Positions 6,646 to 13,634 are shown, counted from the stretch's first letter. The stretch is 26,482 nucleotides of DNA from CAZVWV01 sp964631745 (GCA_964631745.1 CAZVWV010000038.1:1-26482), one strand, 5' to 3'. Notes: generated from the letters alone by a model not told the origin. Made by a program: numbers and translations.

Positions 6646-7922
6646 ACAGTTCTGCTCCATAACCTATTGATATTACTCGATATTTTAGCTCGCATGGCTC
6701 CAATCATATAAATTGAACCAGCCATTAAAAACTCCTTTTCATCGCTCGCAAAAACTCTACTAAGGCAAGCTTCATAATCCTTTCCAAACTCAATGGCCCT
6801 TATACCATTTCCCGATAAGTATTCTACAATTAAATTTGAGGAGACGGCGCTCTCTGACTGGGGCTCTACAATATACCAATTCGAGGCAAAAGGGATAAGT
6901 GTTTTGAGCATCTCCGCCCAGTTTTTCGTATTCAATACGCCAAAGACTACTCCAATCTTACGATCATAGTTCTCGCTTAAATAAGTTGTTAGAGCCCTTA
7001 TGCCTGCGGGATTATGTCCGGCGTCTAAGAGAAATTTTTTGCCGCTGAACTCAATTTCCTCGAGACGTCCCGGCCATACGGTGCCGCCAAGCCCAGCTTG
7101 AATAAACTCCTCTTTGCAGCCAATTAGTGAACAAACTGCTGCTGCGATACAGGCGTTATGAATCTGGTGCTTCCCCTTCAATGCAGGAGAAATATGGAAA
7201 CTACGACCACCCAAATTGAGTTGCGCCCCCCTCTCCTCCTTCAAATAATCATATTCGAAACCGAATCTTATCTCTGGACACGATAATTCCCTAGCTCTCT
7301 CGGAAACAATCAGACTTGCTTCTGCAGGAAGATTGCCAACAACTACCGGCACCCCGCGTTTCATTATTCCTGCTTTCTCCGCTGCTATCTTTGGAATGGT
7401 CTCCCCAAGCATGACCTGGTGATCCAGATCGATTGAGACAATAGCACTGACAACAGGCGAGCTAATGACGTTAGTGGCATCCAGCCGCCCACCTAACCCT
7501 ACCTCAATAACCGCCCAGTCAACCCCTCTCTCATGGAAAACAAGGAAAGCACAGGTAGTAATCGCCTCAAAAAACGACAACTGAACCCCAGCTGCTTGAC
7601 AGGCTGATTTAATTTTCAATGCCGCGCTATCCAGTTCAGAATCACCAATTGCCTGACCATCTACGACAATGCGCTCATTAACTCTAGACAAATGCGGCGA
7701 AGTAGTCAGCCCCACCTTGTATCCTGCAGCTCCAAGGGTAGCCGAGATATTGGCACAAACTGAACCTTTGCCGTTTGTGCCAGCGATGTGAAGGCATTTT
7801 AATTTGTTATGGGGATTATCTAGCTGGACAAGAACTTTGGTAATTTCCGTTAAGCCGAATTCGCCATTTCCAGTCCATGGCTTTAGGGTACTTAAATACT
7901 CTATTCCTGGGTGAGCGCTCAT
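6642..7922 (-). CDS. folC: Bifunctional dihydrofolate / folylpolyglutamate synthase
   Basis: 426 residues, normal for FolC. The Mur-ligase-type P-loop is HIAGTNGKGSVCA at ~45-57, followed by TSPHLSRVNERI, typical of FolC. Further blocks are EVGLGGRLDATN, the DHQVMLGETIPKIAAEKAGI segment, and in the C-terminal domain LDAGHNPAG. It ligates glutamate to dihydropteroate and to folates, using ATP, in the cytoplasm. It lies 131 bp downstream of parB, with two parS-like sites in that interval, and overlaps ispA by 4 bp. No convincing Shine-Dalgarno is seen before the ATG at 7920-7922. The folC-ispA pair is housekeeping cargo, which contrasts with the plasmid-like origin on the other side of parA. 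Confidence 0.93.
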   Translation of the reverse strand: MSAHPGIEYLSTLKPWTGNGEFGLTEITKVLVQLDNPHNKLKCLHIAGTNGKGSVCANISATLGAAGYKVGLTTSPHLSRVNERIVVDGQAIGDSELDSAALKIKSACQAAGVQLSFFEAITTCAFLVFHERGVDWAVIEVGLGGRLDATNVISSPVVSAIVSIDLDHQVMLGETIPKIAAEKAGIMKRGVPVVVGNLPAEASLIVSERARELSCPEIRFGFEYDYLKEERGAQLNLGGRSFHISPALKGKHQIHNACIAAAVCSLIGCKEEFIQAGLGGTVWPGRLEEIEFSGKKFLLDAGHNPAGIRALTTYLSENYDRKIGVVFGVLNTKNWAEMLKTLIPFASNWYIVEPQSESAVSSNLIVEYLSGNGIRAIEFGKDYEACLSRVFASDEKEFLMAGSIYMIGAMRAKISSNINRLWSRTV

Positions 7923-7942
7923 TTTAAATGGCCTGTAGTGAG

Positions 7943-7959
7943 TGTCCCACCGTGGGACG
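7943..7959. promoter_or_regulatory. parS-like centromere site 1
   Basis: TGTCCCACCGTGGGACG, a 7-bp dyad (GTCCCAC/GTGGGAC) around one central base. It resembles parS (consensus TGTTTCACGTGAAACA) in size and in its CAC/GTG core, but has an odd-length centre and CCC/GGG in place of TTT/AAA. It lies between parB and folC. Confidence 0.5.
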
Positions 7960-8016
7960 CAATATAAAAGCCCTTAATTTTACTTCAATTCACGAGATAT
8001 AGTAGGCCGTCTGAGC

Positions 8017-8033
8017 TGTCCCACCGCGGGACA
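8017..8033. promoter_or_regulatory. parS-like centromere site 2
   Basis: TGTCCCACCGCGGGACA, identical to site 1 at 15 of 17 positions. The centres are 74 bp apart, about seven helical turns, so both face the same side of the DNA. It lies 20 bp beyond the stop of parB. Confidence 0.5.
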
Positions 8034-8053
8034 CCAAACAGCTCTAACACAGG

Positions 8054-8917
8054 CTACTCAGAAACAATCCTTCTAAAAAGATCCTGCAGGTCGTCGTTGG
8101 AATAGAATTCAATCGTGAGTTTCCCCTGCTCTGACCCTGGCGTACTTCGCGATAAAATTACTTTAAGTCCTAGAGTCCGCCTAAGCTCATCCGCGATACG
8201 GGCGTCCTCCGCTGAGAGTGCTCCTACAATTTTTCCTTTCCTAATGCCTTTAGTCTCTAAATCTTTCTGAAGTTTACTTCTCGTTAAAAGATCTAGGTCT
8301 TTCAGGTAACTTGCTCTCAGCTCGCTATCTTCAATATTAGCTAAAAGAAGGACTTTTGACTCAGAAGCACCTTCTCGCAAGGCATTCAGAAGGTCATCCG
8401 GTAAGTCCAAAATATCCAAGCTTCTCTGAACCATGCTCTTTGAAATTCCAAGACGCTCCGCCACATCTCGTACGCTAAGACTGTTAGTTTCTTTTAAAGC
8501 CGCAATAGCATGGGCACGTTCAAGTGGGGTCAGGTCTGAACGCTGTAAGTTTTCAACTAATTGGATAGCAAGTGTCTTTTCATCGGAGCGGTTGTCCTCG
8601 CTATTTACCAGGGCTGGAACCTTATCAAGCCCCACCATTTTAGCTGCCCTAAGGCGACGCTCGCCCGCGACAAGAATAAAGCGCCCTGCTACCTTCGAAG
8701 GAGAAACAAGAATCGGAGACAGGATGCCATACGTTTTAATGGATTGTGCCAGCTCTGCCAGCCGTTCTTCATCGAAATTCACACGAGGCTGGTTAGGATC
8801 GGTATCAATCGTGCTAATTTGCAGCTCTCGGTACGGAATTCCAATTCGCGCACGATCTTCAAGCGGCGGACCAGCAAGTAGGGGGTTGTTCGCCAAAATT
8901 AACTTCTTCTTAGCCAT
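8054..8917 (-). CDS. parB: ParB/Spo0J-type chromosome/plasmid partition protein
   Basis: 287 residues. N-terminal ParB/Srx CTPase domain: IDTDPNQPR at ~37-45, the GERRLRAAK box at 85-93 and ENLQRSDLTPLE at 122-133. The central HTH (SVRDVAERLGISKSMVQRSL, 148-167) binds parS. The C-terminal part (~225-287) is the dimerisation region. ParB loads on parS, slides as a CTP clamp and drives segregation with ParA. The start ATG overlaps the parA stop region by 8 bp, with GGAG 7 bases upstream. The N-terminus (NPLLAGPPLEDRARIGIPYR) lacks the GLGRGL box usual in standard chromosomal ParB, so this is a divergent branch, consistent with its divergent parS-like sites. Confidence 0.93.
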   Translation of the reverse strand: MAKKKLILANNPLLAGPPLEDRARIGIPYRELQISTIDTDPNQPRVNFDEERLAELAQSIKTYGILSPILVSPSKVAGRFILVAGERRLRAAKMVGLDKVPALVNSEDNRSDEKTLAIQLVENLQRSDLTPLERAHAIAALKETNSLSVRDVAERLGISKSMVQRSLDILDLPDDLLNALREGASESKVLLLANIEDSELRASYLKDLDLLTRSKLQKDLETKGIRKGKIVGALSAEDARIADELRRTLGLKVILSRSTPGSEQGKLTIEFYSNDDLQDLFRRIVSE

Positions 8918-9698
8918 TTAAGAGCTCCTTCGCAATTGCCGCATAATCCTCAGCGCCGGATGATTTTGGGGCGTACTCAAATATATGCTGTCCACTAGCG
9001 GGCGCTTCCGCCAGGGAAACATTCTCTCTTATCACTGTATCAAATACCAAATCGCCAAAATAGGAACGTATTGTGTCAGACACTGCACGCGCTAAGCGTT
9101 TTCGGTTATCGTGTAAACAGATAAGCACGCCGCCAACAATTAGGGTTGGGTTGTATATCCCTCGAACCTGGTCAATTGTATCAAGGAGCTGTCTTACTCC
9201 ATGCAGCGCCAAATACTCGCTTTGCACTGGAATCACTACCTTTTCAGCGGCCGCCAAGGCATTTAATGAGAGTAAGCCAAGGGCAGGGGGGCAATCAATG
9301 ATGATAATATCGTAGCTGTCTTTTACGGGTTGAAGCGCGCGCTTTAGAATAAGCTCTCGTCCGACTAATCCACCAAGCTCAAGGTCGGCCGCGCTGAGAA
9401 AGAGGGAGGAGGGGGCAATATCAAGTTTTTCAGAGCGCTGCTTGATGATCTCTGTAATTTTCTTGTTCCCCTTTAAAACATCGTAAATTGTGGCTTCGGG
9501 CTCTTCCTTAGTTTCGCCCAAATTTTGAAGATCCTCCTTTGGTCCAAGCCCCATATGGGTAGTTAAATTACTCTGGGCATCCATGTCGACCAGCAAAACC
9601 TTTTTGCCGATCTCTGCTAAGGCTGCCCCCAAGTTGACCGAAGTCGTGGTTTTGCCCACGCCTCCCTTCTGATTAACGACTCCGATTATTGTACCCAC
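8910..9698 (-). CDS. parA: ParA/Soj-type partition ATPase
   Basis: 262 residues. The deviant Walker A motif is KGGVGKTTTS at 11-20, with both lysines of the ParA/MinD class. Then come LLVDMDAQSN (Walker A', ~35-44), IIIDCPPALGLLSLNAL (Walker B) and VRGIYNPTLIVGGVLICLHD. The protein is short, without an N-terminal HTH, i.e. a type Ib or chromosomal-type ParA that does not itself repress. The start is GTG at 9696-9698, with GGAG (9710-9707) 8 bases upstream. First gene of the parA-parB-folC-ispA operon, transcribed away from the iteron origin. ATP-bound dimers coat the nucleoid and move ParB-parS complexes. Confidence 0.93.
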   Translation of the reverse strand: MGTIIGVVNQKGGVGKTTTSVNLGAALAEIGKKVLLVDMDAQSNLTTHMGLGPKEDLQNLGETKEEPEATIYDVLKGNKKITEIIKQRSEKLDIAPSSLFLSAADLELGGLVGRELILKRALQPVKDSYDIIIIDCPPALGLLSLNALAAAEKVVIPVQSEYLALHGVRQLLDTIDQVRGIYNPTLIVGGVLICLHDNRKRLARAVSDTIRSYFGDLVFDTVIRENVSLAEAPASGQHIFEYAPKSSGAEDYAAIAKELLNG

Positions 9699-9851
9699 CT
9701 TAATAACTCCAATAGCTTACGGTTAATACTCTGTTAGTTATATAGTGAACTGACATAACGATATTAAGAACGAACTTCGAAAGAGAGCTTCCCAAATACA
9801 CTATCAAAGATCCAGTGCAAAGTCGTCTAATTTACCAATATTTACCATGCG

Positions 9852-10044
9852 TGTCCGGTAAAAAGGTGGCGGCGATGCTGTAATTTCTTGATTTCAACAG
9901 GAAATGCAGGAATTTGCAGTTGCCACGATTTGAATTTAACCACGGAGAACACCGTGGTCACTGAGAGAGAAATCCTCAATATTTTCTCCGTGTTCCCCGT
10001 GGCCTCCGTGGTTAAAGACCCAAATTACAATGTATTACCGGACA
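9852..10044. repeat. Nested palindrome 2 beside the origin
   Basis: The inner hairpin spans 9935-10016, with 13-bp perfect ends (TTTAACCACGGAG / CTCCGTGGTTAAA) and imperfect 9-bp CCGTG-type units inside. The outer inverted repeat is TGTCCGGTAA (9852-9861) with TTACCGGACA (10035-10044), plus TGTAATTT (9879-9886) pairing with AAATTACA (10022-10029). Same two-layer form as at 1426-1565 and 12171-12439. The rest of 9699-9850 shows only the parA ribosome binding site and unremarkable AT-rich sequence. Confidence 0.75.
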
Positions 10045-10124
10045 GCAGTGGCGAGGGTGGACTGAAACTGCCCACACTTATGTCAGATCACCTCTATGCT
10101 CGGGCCTCGGCATAAGGGGGTAAA

Positions 10125-10235
10125 GTGCGTCGGGGTAAGTATTATCGTGTTTGTGAAAAAGTGCAGCCGTGCACTGGAATAACTAAGGACGTGCGTCGGG
10201 AACTAGAATTATCGTGCGCGGGGGTAAGGATTAAC
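10125..10235 (+). repeat. Iteron array: five phased 22-bp units
   Basis: GTG recurs at 10125, 10147, 10169, 10191, 10214 and 10236, i.e. five units of 22, 22, 22, 23 and 22 bp. Units 1, 4 and 5 are clearly related (GTGCGTCGGGGTAAGTATTA, GTGCGTCGGGAACTAGAATT, GTGCGCGGGGGTAAGGATTA); unit 3 is weaker and unit 2 keeps little beyond the GTG phasing. Length, phasing and position just before a repA-type gene are those of plasmid iterons bound by their initiator. Confidence 0.7.
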
Positions 10236-10239
10236 GTGA

Positions 10240-10385
10240 AAGGAAATAAATAATTTCTGTTAACTTATTATAATTACTCACTATTTTTACGCACTACTTA
10301 ATAACTAATCACCTATATACAGATTGTTTAACTTACTAAAAGTAAGTAGATATAATTATCAATTTAGTTTATCTAACTTAAACTT
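10240..10385 (+). other. AT-rich stretch between iterons and repA (probable unwinding region)
   Basis: About 145 bp, very rich in A and T, with recurring TAACTTA and TTAATAACTAA motifs. It follows the iterons directly, where iteron plasmids carry their duplex-unwinding element. No clear DnaA box (TTATNCACA) is visible. Confidence 0.5.
10328..10356 (+). promoter_or_regulatory. repA promoter with an internal operator-like dyad
   Basis: TTAACT (10328-10333), 17-base spacer, TATAAT (10351-10356), 29 bases before the repA ATG. The spacer holds the dyad ACTTACT-AAA-AGTAAGT (10331-10347), well placed for autorepression by the initiator. No Shine-Dalgarno precedes the ATG. Confidence 0.5.
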
Positions 10386-12017
10386 ATGCAAGACTCCACA
10401 TCTTCTGCCGAGTCCAATTCGGAACAGCTGTTACTCAGCCCTGGCCTCACTCGCATAGTCTCGCGTGATGAAATGAACTTGGCTGAATTTCCGCTGACGG
10501 TTCTCTCGACACGAGTCAATTCTAATCAAAAAACTCTGGAGTTTAGCGACACCATTCGGGGCAAGTCCGGTGAACCAGTCAAAAGGCATTGGATCGTAAC
10601 TGGAGCCGATAAGTTTGGATTACCGACAGCTTCTGATGATGAAGTGCTCCTTGGCCTTTTGAAATTAACGGTGCAAGGCGGTTTCGATTCGGGCAAGATT
10701 TATTTCACACGCTATGAGTTGTTGAAAATACTGCGCTGGACTACGGAAGGCCGCAGCTACCATCGCTTACAAAATGCTCTGGATCGATTGAGCGGTGTAA
10801 GAATAAAAGCCACCAACGCTTTTTTTGACAACGAAAGCAAAGCGCACAGCACGCGCAATTTTGGTATCGTCGATGCTTACGAGATCAATCACGCAGGCGA
10901 ATCGCACGCCAAGCCCAGTTTTTTTATCTGGAGTGAAGTTCTATTTAAGTCGTTTCAGGTTGGATTCATTAAAAAATTGGACCTTGATTTTTATCTCTCG
11001 CTACAGAGTGCGGTCACTAAGCGACTGTACCGATATTTGGATAAGCATTTCTGGTACAAATCCAAACTTCAAATCGGACTTTTTACCTTGGCGCACGAGA
11101 AGATTGGAATTTCAAGAAATTATAAATTTGCAAGTTCGCTTAGACAGCAGCTCGATCCGGCCGTTGAAGAGCTGACCAAATGTGGATTCGTTTCTGCGCA
11201 CGAGTATGTTGGGAAGGGGAGTGGTACTGAGATTATATTTTACGCTGCCAGCAAGACCCCCAGATACTTGCAGCGCCAAGGGCAGTCAGAAAATGCTCTC
11301 GCGGAGAAGGACGCGAATTTGCATCAGCATAATCAGCAGAATAATGAATTCGACAAAGATCACGCCAGCCATAAACCAGCTGGTAAAAATGATCTTCTGC
11401 CCCAGGCGCGTTCGGCCATCATCGAGCGCCTGGTGGATCGCGGCATTCGCGAGGCTCAAGCACAAAGGCTGTTAGATGGTCGGAGTCAGGATTCATTAGA
11501 TAGGATCGCTCGCATCATTGATCACTATGATGGATTGATATCAAGTGGCAGTCGGCTTGTCAGCAGAAGTCCGGTGGGTTTTTTATACAGAGCGATTGAG
11601 CATCCGGAGGCATTTGCATTACCTGATGAGCGGCTGCATCGTGGAAAGCAAGGGAGTTTTTCTTTTTCAGAGCAGGCGCCTGCCCCCAAGAACGCTCGCT
11701 TGCTTAGCGGTACGTCCGGCAAAAGCGCTCCGCCTGGGTCTCCAAAGCGTGGGTCGCCAAATGAAGGCAAAGATTTAAAATCGGATTATCTTGTGGCACG
11801 TAAGCTAGAAGCTCAAAAGCTCATGAGCAATATCGAACCAGAACTACTTGCCAAGCTCAAGGGCGAAGTTCAGCAAAAGTTAGTGCGCCTTAGGGATCTA
11901 ATTTCAAGCTCGGGTTTTGAAGACACGGTGCAACACGGTATAGAAGAAAAGTTACTTTCATTATTTGCATTTCCTGATTTCGACGAATGGGCTCGCAGTA
12001 AAAGAAGGCAACGATGA
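10386..12017 (+). CDS. repA: Replication initiator protein A (RPA family)
   Basis: 543 residues. The N-terminal ~270 residues look like the RPA plasmid initiator family: DEMNLAEFPLTVLSTR, then GLPTASDDEVLLGLLKLTVQ, YELLKILRWTTEGRSYHRLQ, SGVRIKATNAFFDN, FFIWSEVLFKSFQVGFIKKL and KRLYRYLDKHFW, giving tandem winged-helix folds for iteron binding. From ~275 a low-complexity, charged linker leads to a C-terminal helical part. It initiates replication of the replicon that carries the 22-bp iterons upstream. The last 138 bp are duplicated at 14503-14640. Assignment rests on my recognition of the family; the iterons, parAB and operator-like promoter next to it support it strongly. Only the first ATG is in register with the promoter. 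Confidence 0.8.
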   Translation: MQDSTSSAESNSEQLLLSPGLTRIVSRDEMNLAEFPLTVLSTRVNSNQKTLEFSDTIRGKSGEPVKRHWIVTGADKFGLPTASDDEVLLGLLKLTVQGGFDSGKIYFTRYELLKILRWTTEGRSYHRLQNALDRLSGVRIKATNAFFDNESKAHSTRNFGIVDAYEINHAGESHAKPSFFIWSEVLFKSFQVGFIKKLDLDFYLSLQSAVTKRLYRYLDKHFWYKSKLQIGLFTLAHEKIGISRNYKFASSLRQQLDPAVEELTKCGFVSAHEYVGKGSGTEIIFYAASKTPRYLQRQGQSENALAEKDANLHQHNQQNNEFDKDHASHKPAGKNDLLPQARSAIIERLVDRGIREAQAQRLLDGRSQDSLDRIARIIDHYDGLISSGSRLVSRSPVGFLYRAIEHPEAFALPDERLHRGKQGSFSFSEQAPAPKNARLLSGTSGKSAPPGSPKRGSPNEGKDLKSDYLVARKLEAQKLMSNIEPELLAKLKGEVQQKLVRLRDLISSSGFEDTVQHGIEEKLLSLFAFPDFDEWARSKRRQR

Positions 12018-12019
12018 GT
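11882..12019 (+). repeat. 138-bp repeat, copy A (3' end of repA)
   Basis: Identical to 14503-14640 except for three substitutions, no gaps. Copy A is the real 3' end of repA. Confidence 0.92.
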
Positions 12020-12097
12020 AGGAAGATCGATTCTCCCAAGCCAGATCAAAAGGGGCCGCGGCAAGAACGAGGTAGATATTTAAGCTTGTTGAAATAG
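12014..12097 (+). CDS. Possible 27-residue peptide overlapping the repA stop
   Basis: An ATG overlaps the repA TGA as ATGA and opens 27 codons (MSRKIDSPKPDQKGPRQERG, then RYLSLLK). No own Shine-Dalgarno, so it would depend on coupling to repA. A similar start region (ATGAGTAG, then GATTGATT and TCCC) follows the duplicated repA tail at 14651, so it was once part of the copied unit. It could simply be chance. Confidence 0.22.
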   Translation: MSRKIDSPKPDQKGPRQERGRYLSLLK

Positions 12098-12170
12098 AAG
12101 CTCCGACATGCTCATTCTTGTGGAGTGAGCGAGGCCTGGGGGTGGTAGTCTGGGCGTAGCGTCTTTCGCG

Positions 12171-12439
12171 CGAATGTCACTTACTGAGGAGGCAATCTAT
12201 TGATGCTACTTAAAAAAGTGGCTTTGTTTCTTTTCTCTACGTCAGTCGCAGAGGCAGTCCACAAATTCTTCGTGCTCTTCGCGCTCTTCGTGGTGAATAT
12301 ATTAAACAATTTAACCACGAAGAGCGCGAAGAGCACGAAGAATTTGTGGATGACCTCTAAGGTGTAGGCCGAGAATGCCGGGGACGGAAAGCTTCTGCTA
12401 ACAATATCAATTGATTACCTCACCAGTAAGTGACATTCG
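12171..12439. repeat. Nested palindrome 3 (37-bp perfect hairpin within 16-bp inverted repeats)
   Basis: Outer perfect inverted repeats of 16 bp: CGAATGTCACTTACTG (12171-12186) and its complement at 12424-12439. Inside, a perfect 37-bp inverted repeat (12258-12294 with 12314-12350) around a 19-base AT-rich loop, built from 9-bp units such as TTCGTGCTC and TTCGCGCTC. It is the longest and best conserved of the three such structures here. Confidence 0.85.
12203..12367 (+). CDS. Possible 54-residue peptide with signal-like start, reading through the hairpin
   Basis: ATG at 12203, preceded by GAGGAGG (12186-12192) with a 10-base spacer. The first 18 residues (MLLKKVALFLFSTSVAEA) look like a signal peptide; the rest is encoded by the hairpin arms (KFFVLFALFVVN, then TTKSAKSTKN). 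Best read as the start of an exported-protein gene interrupted by the hairpin insertion. It is not recognised as any family, and translation is unproven. Confidence 0.3.
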   Translation: MLLKKVALFLFSTSVAEAVHKFFVLFALFVVNILNNLTTKSAKSTKNLWMTSKV

Positions 12440-12528
12440 TCTCTGAGGTAAAAAGTGCAGGGAGATGCTGACCTCACAAATATCTCAAGTTTTCGATGGT
12501 AGGTGCCAGCACGGCCAGCGATAGATCG

Positions 12529-12550
12529 AACGTGCACATGGGTGCACGTT
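12529..12550. promoter_or_regulatory. Operator-like dyad upstream of the 12606 gene
   Basis: AACGTGCAC (12529-12537), 4-base spacer, GTGCACGTT (12542-12550): perfect 9-bp arms. It overlaps the -35 box that follows, so a bound repressor would block it. The regulator is unknown. Confidence 0.5.
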
Positions 12551-12577
12551 GACTTTCCGTTGAGCAGAACCTACACT
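12549..12577 (+). promoter_or_regulatory. Sigma-70-type promoter of the 12606 gene
   Basis: TTGACT (12549-12554), 17-base spacer, TACACT (12572-12577). The leader is about 22 bases and contains GGAGG (12595-12599) 6 bases before the ATG at 12606. Confidence 0.6.
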
Positions 12578-12605
12578 CAAATTCCATTGTTCCTGGAGGT
12601 AGTTG

Positions 12606-13121
12606 ATGGACAATAGACTTCACACAATTAGAAAGGCAGTTGTTATGGCCGTGAGTCTGACAGCCGCCTCTTTCACTGCCGGGCTAAGCGCTTTTCGCGC
12701 GGGGTGCGGCAGCAGCGATTTTACTCCCGCCGCAGATTCGGCCACACCCAAAAAAGATGATACGATGTGGCGCTTCCGTAGCGGAACATGGCCGTATGTC
12801 TATACCTTAACTTCGTTCGGTCCCGATAACCTTGTGCTAACGAGCACCAAACTTCCATCACGCCACTTACTTTTATTATTGGCTCCTCAAGACGCCAATT
12901 TGTTTTCTCTAGATCGAGCGCCGACAAAACTAACCGGTTGGAAGCTGCCTCATGGGCAGAAAGTAGAACTTTTTAGAGATAGCCTAGATCGACAAGTTCT
13001 AGTAAGTAATAAACCGTTGGCGCTAGACGACAGACTGAAACTCAAACTGACCCAGTTTTTTAAGCTGGACAAAGGTTGTTGGCAGTCGATCGAATGGCGA
13101 GAGAATGAGCTTAGGTCGTAG
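12606..13121 (+). CDS. Hypothetical exported protein
   Basis: 171 residues. The N-terminus has basic residues and a hydrophobic stretch (residues ~11-30, AVVMAVSLTAASFTAGLSAF) followed by RAGCGSSD. That resembles a lipoprotein signal, but the residue at -3 is R rather than L, so lipidation is uncertain. The mature part starts with a Ser/Thr/Pro linker and continues with beta-rich sequence (MWRFRSGTWPYVYTLTSFGP). No family recognised. Start choice: a TTG directly before the ATG could also serve, but the GGAGG at 12595-12599 is 6 bases from the ATG. A clear promoter with an overlapping dyad operator indicates regulated expression. It lies in the mosaic region next to the replicon core. Confidence 0.65.
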   Translation: MDNRLHTIRKAVVMAVSLTAASFTAGLSAFRAGCGSSDFTPAADSATPKKDDTMWRFRSGTWPYVYTLTSFGPDNLVLTSTKLPSRHLLLLLAPQDANLFSLDRAPTKLTGWKLPHGQKVELFRDSLDRQVLVSNKPLALDDRLKLKLTQFFKLDKGCWQSIEWRENELRS

Positions 13122-13284
13122 CTCAATGTCGGCATAGGGCCACCCGGCCGGATTCGGACTTGAACAATCAACGCGCTCTCACTGCCACAGAAAAATGAGC
13201 CGTATTGTCAAATTAAATCTCTACCGGCATCCTTGAAAGGATGCTATCTTCTTCCCAGCTTATCGGCCCCATTTCATTAATTGC
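13122..13284 (+). other. Intergenic region with a small palindrome
   Basis: No gene seen. It contains GCATCCTT-GA-AAGGATGC (13227-13244), a near-continuous dyad of unknown role, and a GC-rich stretch near 13139-13155. Confidence 0.5.
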
Positions 13285-13467
13285 ATGATTTCCACCGTTC
13301 AAGACTTTGCCGTCCCTTTAATCTTATTTCCATTTCTAGCCCGCCTGCTATTTCCAAGAAGAGTTCCTTCTCCCAACTGGCGGACCCAACTTGGTGCGTC
13401 CCTGATTGCTTGCCTTGTGCTCGATGTCATTCTTGGAATGCACTTGCGGGCTACAGCCTTCAATTAA
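13285..13467 (+). CDS. Possible 60-residue membrane peptide
   Basis: An ATG-started frame with two hydrophobic stretches (VPLILFPFLARLLF near 10-23 and LGASLIACLVLDVILGMHLR near 36-55) separated by a short basic loop. No Shine-Dalgarno is visible and no family is recognised. The stop sits one base before a MITE-like repeat copy, so it may be the beginning of a truncated gene. Confidence 0.3.
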   Translation: MISTVQDFAVPLILFPFLARLLFPRRVPSPNWRTQLGASLIACLVLDVILGMHLRATAFN

Positions 13468-13468
13468 A

Positions 13469-13540
13469 AGCCACTCGAGCCACCCTACTTTTTCAGTACT
13501 TGTGCGATCCTAAAACAACTATTAGGCACTATTGAGATCA
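13469..13540 (+). repeat. MITE-like repeat, left copy (truncated, 72 bp)
   Basis: 72 bp matching 14345-14416 with one mismatch. It has the left end (CCACTCGAGCCACCC) and central part of the complete 115-bp element at 14347-14461; the right end is degenerate. It lies just upstream of the parDE promoter. Confidence 0.85.
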
Positions 13541-13634
13541 ACTCAAGCTAGCTTGAAAACTCGAGTCATTCCCTTCGCCACATCACTCGCCATGCCTTTT
13601 TTAGTGTCTGATTTGCAATTAGTTATAAGACAAA

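Noticed and set aside
8433..8921. 162-residue frame antisense to parB
   Set aside because: Shadow of a strongly conserved gene on the other strand; composition is Arg/Ser-rich as expected for an antisense frame.
10240..10385. DnaA boxes in the AT-rich origin segment
   Set aside because: No TTATNCACA match on either strand; AT-rich motifs alone are not evidence of DnaA binding.
13139..13170. tRNA-like T-arm (TTCAAGTCC on the minus strand next to a GC-rich stretch)
   Set aside because: The bases on either side do not form a T-stem, and no acceptor stem, D-arm or anticodon arm can be drawn.
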